This document shows, in pieces, positions 6,562-10,293 of a DNA stretch of 10,293 bases. Made by a program: the position numbers and the translations under genes. The notes under the pieces are model-generated. The model did not search any database and was not told where the DNA came from. It saw only the letters and a program-made list of their open reading frames with translations. This stretch comes from an uncultured Eubacteriales bacterium (GTDB lineage Bacteria > Bacillota > Clostridia > Lachnospirales > Anaerotignaceae). The stretch covers positions 1-10,293 of the forward strand of contig CAKQPE010000067.1 of NCBI GenBank assembly GCA_934256695.1. The letters run 5' to 3'. Position 1 is the stretch's first letter. Each line of letters starts with the position of its first letter.

Positions 6562-6804
6562 TTTAAATCACCGAGAATAGTGTACCCTGCAAAAATTGGA
6601 TTTATTCACATCAAAGCCTTATAAAATCCTGTTTACAGTGTTTAAAACCTTTTCATAGCCGGAAATTTGCTTTTTGGAAACAATCTGAGATTGTCTCGGT
6701 TTCTTCATAGTGTATACTTTGCGGTTCATCGCTTGCATCTGCGGGACAAACCCACACAGATTTAGTATTCTATAAATTTATATTTATTACTTTTAAAATT
6801 TTCG
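6562..6804. other. Intergenic region with no convincing gene
   Basis: The region separates the TauE pair from the tRNA-Leu promoter. On the minus strand a 39-codon frame runs from ATG at 6738 to TAA at 6619, is rich in Lys/Arg, and lacks a Shine-Dalgarno sequence. An imperfect hairpin around 6679-6705 (ACAATCT/AGATTGT inside GAAAC/GTTTC) has no T-run. It may hold the leader of the transporter genes or a decayed gene. Confidence 0.4.
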
Positions 6805-6833
6805 TTGACTGAATAAATACTATATTGTATAAT
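6805..6833 (+). promoter_or_regulatory. Strong sigma-A promoter of tRNA-Leu
   Basis: A -35 box TTGACT (6805-6810), a 17-base spacer and a perfect -10 box TATAAT (6828-6833) lie 19 bases before the tRNA. The predicted start is near 6840. Confidence 0.9.
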
Positions 6834-6852
6834 AGGTATGTTAAGTAACTTT

Positions 6853-6936
6853 GCGGAAGTGGCGGAATGGCAGACGCGCAGGATTCAGATTCCTGTCCCT
6901 TCAGTGGTGGTGTGGGTTCAAGTCCCATCTTCCGCA
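6853..6936 (+). tRNA. tRNA-Leu (anticodon CAG)
   Basis: The acceptor stem GCGGAAG (6853-6859) pairs with CTTCCGC (6929-6935), with discriminator A at 6936. The anticodon stem CAGGA/TCCTG encloses TTCAGAT, giving CAG, which reads CUG. The variable arm is long, as expected for a class II leucine tRNA, and the T-arm has GGTTCAAGTCC. CCA is not encoded. It is a single-gene transcription unit with its own strong promoter and terminator. Confidence 0.97.
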
Positions 6937-6937
6937 G

Positions 6938-6975
6938 TAAAAAACACCATGAAACTTCGTTTCATGGTGTTTTTA
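6938..6975. terminator. Bidirectional terminator shared by tRNA-Leu and the azoreductase-like gene
   Basis: A perfect 15-bp stem, 6941-6955 with 6959-6973, has loop TTC and flanking runs of A on the left and T on the right. It therefore ends both the plus-strand tRNA-Leu and the minus-strand gene that stops at 6976. Confidence 0.93.
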
Positions 6976-7566
6976 TTATATCTTTTCGCTTAATATTTCT
7001 GCTTCTTTCTTAGCTTCAATCATAGCTTTTTCCGCATCATTTCCAATTATATCCAAGCCTTCTGCTTTTATAAAATATATATCATTTATTCCCATAAAAT
7101 TAAAAAGACTTTTTGTATATTCATAACCAAAATTTCTGTTGCCTATATATCCTCCTGCCGTTGTAATATAGACCGCCTTTTTTGCTTTGCAAAGTCCTAT
7201 TTCCTCACCCTTTTGTCCGTAAGCAAAAGTAATTCCCGAAACCGATATGTGTTCATAATAAATCTTTAAAGCTGAGGGAAACATCATATCCCAATAGGGT
7301 GCGGCAATGACAATCGTATCATACTGTGCAAATTCCTTTGCCAATTTTATAAGTTTATCTGTCTTTTTCTCTTTTACTTCATCATCACGTTCAGCAATCA
7401 TTTCTTTTGTAAAAGGTTTTATATTAAGTTCATTTACAGCTATTTCCTTAATATTTACATCTTTTCTGCCATGAACGTATTTGTTTATAAAAAATGTGGC
7501 AAGCTCGTATGTTCTTGACTCCTCCCTGCCTTTTATACATGAATTTACCAAAAGTATGTTTTCCAT
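6976..7566 (-). CDS. NAD(P)H-dependent flavin oxidoreductase, flavodoxin fold (azoreductase-like)
   Basis: The 196-residue protein matches the Flavodoxin_2/AzoR-type family of FMN-dependent quinone or azo reductases, which are soluble and usually dimeric. The N-terminal beta strand ILLVNSC is followed by the FMN phosphate-loop region (about 10-20). APYWDMMFPSALK (89-101) corresponds to the AzoR segment that holds the isoalloxazine ring. GITFAY is at 111-116 and TTAGGY at 135-140. The usual S-x-S near the N-terminus is replaced here by CIKGREESRTY. The start has GGGAGG about 10 bases upstream, inside the end of the preceding small gene, with only 2 bases between the frames. The natural electron acceptor is unknown. 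Confidence 0.9.
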   Translation of the reverse strand: MENILLVNSCIKGREESRTYELATFFINKYVHGRKDVNIKEIAVNELNIKPFTKEMIAERDDEVKEKKTDKLIKLAKEFAQYDTIVIAAPYWDMMFPSALKIYYEHISVSGITFAYGQKGEEIGLCKAKKAVYITTAGGYIGNRNFGYEYTKSLFNFMGINDIYFIKAEGLDIIGNDAEKAMIEAKKEAEILSEKI

Positions 7567-7568
7567 TT

Positions 7569-7856
7569 TTATTTTTCCTCCCGTAAAAATTTATTTTCAC
7601 TGCTTTTTTCATTTTTCTCTTTTATATATTTTTTATAGTTGTATATAAACTCAAAAATATATATCAATATAAGTATTACCGCAACTGTATTATAATATCT
7701 TCCCCATATACCGTTCTTTTTTGCATATATCAATACTAAAATATATATCGGCAAAAAATATAAATCCCGTATCATTCTCCGTCTGTAGCTTAATCCGTAA
7801 TAAAAAAATTTAAAACCTTTATCAACTTTTTCTTTATGGAATTTTTTGATAATCAC
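7569..7856 (-). CDS. Small hypothetical membrane protein, GTG start uncertain
   Basis: The 95-residue product is unrecognised. It has two likely membrane segments, about 32-45 (LYFLPIYILVLIYA) and about 56-73 (YNTVAVILILIYIFEFIY), with basic N- and C-termini. It is coupled to the azoreductase-like gene 2 bases downstream. The only start giving this length is GTG at 7856, directly after a stop codon. The sequence AAGGGGTGAT around it looks like the Shine-Dalgarno sequence itself. The true start may be a non-ATG codon a few bases in, or ATG codon 28 (about 7775), which would leave 68 residues. Confidence 0.6.
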   Translation of the reverse strand: MIIKKFHKEKVDKGFKFFYYGLSYRRRMIRDLYFLPIYILVLIYAKKNGIWGRYYNTVAVILILIYIFEFIYNYKKYIKEKNEKSSENKFLREEK

Positions 7857-7868
7857 CCCTTTTTAACG

Positions 7869-7877
7869 ATTATACCA
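7869..7877 (-). promoter_or_regulatory. Possible extended -10 promoter of the small membrane protein-azoreductase operon
   Basis: The minus strand has TGG directly before a perfect TATAAT (7874-7869). No good -35 box is present. The predicted start near 7862 would give a leader of only about 6-8 bases before GTG, an unusually short one. Confidence 0.5.
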
Positions 7878-7917
7878 TTTTATTTATGTTTAGCGTATAA
7901 AAAGTGCAGCCTTTTAA

Positions 7918-7970
7918 GCCTTCTCCCTTGTGGAGAAGGTGGCACAGCGTAAGCTGTGACGGATGATGGG
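7918..7970. repeat. Double-hairpin interspersed repeat (CCTTCTCC...GGAGAAGG type)
   Basis: Hairpin 1 is an 8-bp stem CCTTCTCC/GGAGAAGG (7919-7926/7932-7939) with loop CTTGT. Hairpin 2 is a 6-bp stem CACAGC/GCTGTG (7943-7948/7953-7958) with loop GTAA, then ACGGATGATGGG. From memory, near-identical units are scattered through many gut Clostridia genomes between genes; only one copy is in this window. It is probably a short non-autonomous repeat. Confidence 0.65.
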
Positions 7971-8016
7971 AATTTTGTTTTATACAAAGTTTTAATAAAA
8001 CGTATTAAATTTAATT

Positions 8017-8130
8017 TTTTCCAAATGGAAAAGTGGGGTTTGCAGGAACTTTTTTAAAAAAGTTCCCTGCACCTTCAAAAATCTCTTTAAGACCGCACAT
8101 TCCATGTGCCTCCGGAAATAGGCTCCGGCA
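8017..8130. repeat. Hairpin cluster, possible copy C of the two-hairpin repeat
   Basis: TTTTCC/GGAAAA (8017-8022/8027-8032, loop AAAT) is followed after 8 bases by a long stem at 8041-8055/8056-8071 (TGCAGGAACT... with one bulged C). This gives the same order, hairpin 1 then a GTTTG-like link then hairpin 2, as at 1-77 and 8254-8330. A further 6-bp hairpin GCACAT/ATGTGC (8095-8109, loop TCC) and a TCCGG-rich stretch follow to 8130. The open frame that crosses this region has no ribosome binding site and is not taken as a gene. Confidence 0.5.
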
Positions 8131-8253
8131 ATGTTTACGGCAACAGATACAGGATTTACGTTTTAAAATCAAGGCAAAGAAGATTTTATTCGATAAAGCT
8201 TTAGAAAATCAAAATCTTAATAATATAATTTATAATTTTGTTCCGAAAAATGC
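8131..8253. other. AT-rich spacer without recognised features
   Basis: This is part of the roughly 480-base stretch (7857-8337) that contains no intact gene. I see no ribosome binding site, promoter or RNA gene here. Confidence 0.4.
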
Positions 8254-8330
8254 AATGTAATTGCATTTTTATAAAAGTTTTACTAAATTTTTTTCAAAAA
8301 ATTTTCATGGTTTGGGGTGAAACCCCAAGG
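8254..8330. repeat. Interspersed two-hairpin repeat, copy B
   Basis: The first 31 bases nearly match those at 1-31. Hairpin 1 is a 9-bp stem AAATTTTTT/AAAAAATTT (8285-8293/8296-8304) around TC, the same stem length and centre as in copy A. Hairpin 2 is a 7-bp stem TTGGGGT/ACCCCAA (8312-8318/8322-8328) with a 3-base loop, followed by GG. The stem sequences differ from copy A but the pairs are kept. It lies 7 bases beyond the stop codon of the PPOX-like fragment and could end transcription of it. Confidence 0.7.
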
Positions 8331-8337
8331 TCTTAGT

Positions 8338-8541
8338 TCAATAAAGTTCTTTTTTGTTGTCCGGTCTCGGTGTTGTAACTATAACTTTTTCCGGTGTAAT
8401 TATCAAATCAACCTTGAATATATCGGATACAACTTTTTTAAATGTATCAACAACTTTTCCTTCTGTAATATACTCAGCTGTGCCTTTAATCCGGTAGCTT
8501 TCCATTGCCTTGGCATCACTTGCGGAAACGGTATTATCCTT
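8338..8541 (-). pseudogene. C-terminal fragment of a PPOX-like flavin-binding protein
   Basis: The last 65 or so codons encode SASDAKAMESYRIKGTAEYI, then a helix and VDLIITPEKVIVTTPRPDNK, ending NKKELY. This resembles the C-terminal half of pyridoxamine 5'-phosphate oxidase-like split-barrel proteins, which bind FMN or F420 and usually have about 130-150 residues. The frame stays open to an ATG at 8625, but those upstream codons are only the antisense of an HxlR gene and do not look like the family. There is no ribosome binding site at 8625. The N-terminal half is therefore missing, with the break near 8527-8550. The family call is from memory of motifs and is moderate. Confidence 0.55.
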
Positions 8542-8709
8542 AGAATAAGGTATAACGAAATTCCGCCTCATGTGGAATATAAACTTACAGAAAAAGTTCT
8601 CTCTATAATTTCTTTGCTTCAACAAATTTGCAAATGGTCAGGAGCATATTTTAAATCAGATATTAACAGTACAGCCGTTCACTGCCAGAAATGTGACTAT
8701 AATAACTAA
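8527..8709 (+). pseudogene. C-terminal fragment of an HxlR family transcription regulator
   Basis: Reading from 8527, the frame encodes NGIILRIRYNEIPPHVEYKL followed by a helix with LLQQICKWSGAYFK. This matches the wing and C-terminal helix of HxlR winged-helix regulators (consensus: RxxYxExPPxVEYxLT, then LCxWG). Full members have about 110 residues; here the N-terminal helix-turn-helix is missing and no start codon or ribosome binding site precedes the fragment. Upstream codons are antisense to the PPOX-like fragment. The two were probably once a divergent regulator-target pair that lost both heads. Confidence 0.75.
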
Positions 8710-8734
8710 AGCCTAATCTTTCTCTTTTTCTTCA

Positions 8735-8778
8735 TAAAAACAGCCGATAAATGAATTTTTAATTCAAATATCGGCTGT
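8735..8778 (-). terminator. Terminator after the OB-fold gene
   Basis: An 18-base arm at 8740-8757 pairs with 8761-8778 at 16 of 18 positions around a 3-base loop (ACAGCCGATA with TATCGGCTGT at the base). On the minus strand it ends in TTTTT. It begins 15 bases after the OB-fold gene stop. It also faces the HxlR fragment that stops at 8709. Confidence 0.8.
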
Positions 8779-8793
8779 ACTGATATTACTGTC

Positions 8794-9186
8794 TTACTGT
8801 TTCGCTATTTCATCAATATTTAAATAATATCCCAAAACATCTCCCACATCGGTTATTTTTCCTTTTACAACCAGTGTGTCTCCTGTTGATGCAGACATTA
8901 TTACCGCTTTCTGTTCATCTGACTTTATATAGCAGGTAACGCCTATAAATTCAAATTCGTCATCTCCGGATACAATATCTATATATTTTCCGTCACTGTC
9001 AATGGCATTCAGCTTTCCTGTTAATTCAACATACTGTCCTTTGTATTTTTCAGATGCACCTAAAGCATTTGTATCAAGGTCACTCATTAACTGCGAAACT
9101 GTATATGGTGTATATGTAATTTCCTGTTCAGAAGTCTGCTCCTCAGTTTTCTGTGACGATACTGCCGAAACACTTCCGTTCTTGCA
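8794..9186 (-). pseudogene. OB-fold (tRNA_anti-like) protein lacking its N-terminal export segment
   Basis: The C-terminal 95 or so residues form an OB-fold like the tRNA_anti-like family: KYKGQYVELTGKLNAIDSDG, then FEFIGVTCYI, then GDTLVVKGKITDVG. In Clostridia such domains usually sit on secreted lipoproteins or membrane-anchored proteins. An ATG at 9087 would encode a 97-residue protein but has no ribosome binding site. The same frame reads back through a Ser/Thr/Glu/Gln-rich linker (SSQKTEEQTSEQE) to about 9186, the expected tether after a signal peptide. No signal sequence or start is present there; the sequence becomes a plus-strand kinase instead. I read this as an N-terminally truncated gene. 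Confidence 0.6.
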
Positions 9187-10071
9187 ATAATCGAAGAATA
9201 TATTTCGGGCAATTCTCTCTCAGATAAAATTAACGAAGGCAGTCTGAGTGAAAATTCAATCAAAAAATATATATCAGAGCTTTGTGTAATACTTGAAAAA
9301 CTTCACAGTTCTTCGCCGCCTATAGTCCACCGTGATATAAAGCCGTCAAATATACTTATTACATATTCCGACCACGTTGTCCTTCTTGACTTCAATGCGG
9401 CAAAATATAAAAAAGTCCTTGAAGAAAGTGACACAATGCTTATAGGCACACAGGGTTATGCTGCACCTGAACAATATGGCTTTGGATCTTCCACTCCTCA
9501 GACAGATATATATGCTGTAGGAGTACTTTTGAAAGAACTTCAGCAATCTTTAAAAATAAATACCCATACATTTGACGGCATAATAAAAAAATGTACTAAA
9601 CTAAAACCTTCCGAACGATTTAAAAATATATCTTCAATACTTTATGCCATAAATAAAAGGAAAAAATTTATTGTTAAAAACAACGAAACGGATTCCAAAA
9701 AATATGTAACCGATTCATCACAGTATAAAAAATTTCTTCCACCCGGATTCAGAAACAATAATCCTTTTCATATGATTTTAGCCGTTTTGGGATATATTAT
9801 TATTATCTGTGCATTTTCATATGAACCGACAAAAGTAAAAAATAACCCATCGGCTGATTTATGGCTAAACAGAGTTTTTATCGTTATGGCACTTTTTGGT
9901 ATAGTTGCTGCATTAAATAACTATATCGGAATTTCGATAAAATTTATGCCCTTGTGTCGTAATTCAAGCCGTAATTTACGCTGTATCGGTTATATTCTTT
10001 TCAGCTTTATTCTATTTTTTATCGCCGTATTTTGCCTTGTAATAATAGAAGATGTATTTAATATTAATTAA
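9181..10071 (+). pseudogene. Ser/Thr protein kinase lacking its N-lobe, with C-terminal membrane segments
   Basis: The open frame from 9181 starts in the hinge, IIEEYISGNSLSDKI. It keeps the catalytic loop HRDIKPSN (about 9328-9351), DFN in place of DFG (9388-9396), GTQGYAAPEQYGF (9445-9483) and the DIYAVGVLL helix. The Gly-rich loop and the ATP-anchoring lysine are absent, so it should not be an active kinase. The frame is closed by a stop at 9154 and has no start with a ribosome binding site. The first ATG, at 9436, is inside the activation segment. The C-terminal 100 or so residues hold three likely membrane segments. The stop at 10071 is followed by a hairpin. Confidence 0.8.
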
Positions 10072-10094
10072 TATTATAATATATTCAGAAAATC

Positions 10095-10123
10095 AAAATT
10101 ACCACTGTTCAGGTGGTAATTTT
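10095..10123 (+). terminator. Terminator after the kinase fragment
   Basis: An 11-bp perfect stem AAAATTACCAC/GTGGTAATTTT (10095-10105/10113-10123) with a 7-base loop starts 23 bases after the kinase stop. The T-rich 3' side continues AATTTAAAT. Confidence 0.75.
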
Positions 10124-10175
10124 AATTTAAATAAAAATCTATAAACGACCAAATCTTTTAACTATTCGCTACAAA

Positions 10176-10210
10176 CAAAAAAAGTGTAAAGTCAATGACT
10201 TAACACTTTT
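10176..10210 (-). terminator. Terminator after tRNA-Met, possibly bidirectional
   Basis: AAAAGTGT and AAGTCA pair with TGACTT and ACACTTTT, interrupted by one A-A mismatch. On the minus strand the stem is followed by seven T residues. It lies directly downstream of the tRNA. Confidence 0.8.
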
Positions 10211-10218
10211 ATAATTAA

Positions 10219-10292
10219 TAGCGGAGGGGGGATTCGAACCCTCGACACCGCGGGTATGAACCGCGTGCTCTAGCCAACTGAGCTACTCCGCC
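10219..10292 (-). tRNA. tRNA-Met (anticodon CAT), elongator type
   Basis: The minus strand starts GGCGGAGTAGCTCAGTTGGC. The acceptor GGCGGAG pairs with CTCCGCT (closing G-U pair) with discriminator A, the pattern of the Bacillus subtilis elongator methionine tRNA. The anticodon stem CGCGG/CCGCG holds loop TTCATAC, so the anticodon is CAT. The initiator tRNA begins CGCGGGG, so this is not initiator. A lysidine-modified tRNA-Ile with CAT cannot be fully excluded. CCA is not encoded. The promoter lies outside the window. Confidence 0.93.
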
Positions 10293-10293
10293 A

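Noticed and set aside
6679..6705. An intrinsic terminator or riboswitch before the TauE genes
   Set aside because: The hairpin is imperfect, no T-run follows on either strand, and no known riboswitch core could be recognised.
8033..8260. A plus-strand 75-codon open frame in the repeat-rich gap
   Set aside because: It runs through hairpin repeats, has no ribosome binding site and matches no family pattern.
7918..8330. A CRISPR array
   Set aside because: The repeats are hairpins of different sequence at irregular spacing, without identical direct repeats and equal-length spacers.
8542..8625. N-terminal part of the minus-strand frame that starts at 8625
   Set aside because: It is the antisense of the HxlR fragment and does not resemble the start of a PPOX-like protein.
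9436..10071. A 211-residue protein starting at ATG 9436
   Set aside because: The ATG lies inside the kinase activation segment; the conserved kinase frame extends upstream to about 9181, so this is not a natural start.

Overview
The window looks like chromosomal DNA from a low-GC, spore-forming Firmicute, most likely in the Clostridia. The evidence is the AT-rich coding bias, strong AGGAGG/AAGGTG-type ribosome binding sites, a GerW (YtfJ)-type sporulation gene beside a DUF2953 (YtfI-like) gene, tRNA genes that do not encode CCA, and scattered short hairpin repeats of a kind I associate with gut Clostridia. I cannot place the genus. I see no phage, insertion sequence or CRISPR array.

Left part (1-7860): nearly all genes run on the minus strand. 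Reading in the direction of transcription, a small membrane protein gene and an azoreductase-like flavoprotein gene (7856 to 6976) end at a perfect 15-bp hairpin that is shared with a convergent tRNA-Leu(CAG). Next come two overlapping half-length TauE/SafE transporter genes (6561 to 5855). A four-gene set follows (5767 to 2791): an unknown 100-residue protein, a DUF2953 membrane protein, GerW, and a DUF1887 protein that resembles the CRISPR ancillary nuclease Card1 (CARF domain plus PD-(D/E)XK-like domain). A coupled pair then encodes a B12-binding radical SAM protein with DUF4080 and endonuclease III (2696 to 293), followed closely by tRNA-Ser(CGA) and a terminator.

Right part (7860-10293): this is an eroded accessory stretch. 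It begins with about 480 bases without an intact gene, filled by hairpin repeats. Two divergent gene pairs follow, and both appear to have lost their heads. A C-terminal piece of a PPOX-like flavin-binding protein (minus) abuts the C-terminal half of an HxlR regulator (plus). An OB-fold (tRNA_anti-like) protein without its N-terminal export or anchor segment (minus) then abuts a Ser/Thr kinase without its N-lobe (plus). The window closes with an elongator-type tRNA-Met(CAT) on the minus strand.

The observations most worth a second look are these. A Card1-like CARF protein sits among sporulation genes with no CRISPR system in view. A two-hairpin interspersed repeat (1-77 and 8254-8330, with a possible third copy near 8017-8071) keeps its stem geometry through compensatory changes. 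The two head-deleted divergent pairs lie side by side.
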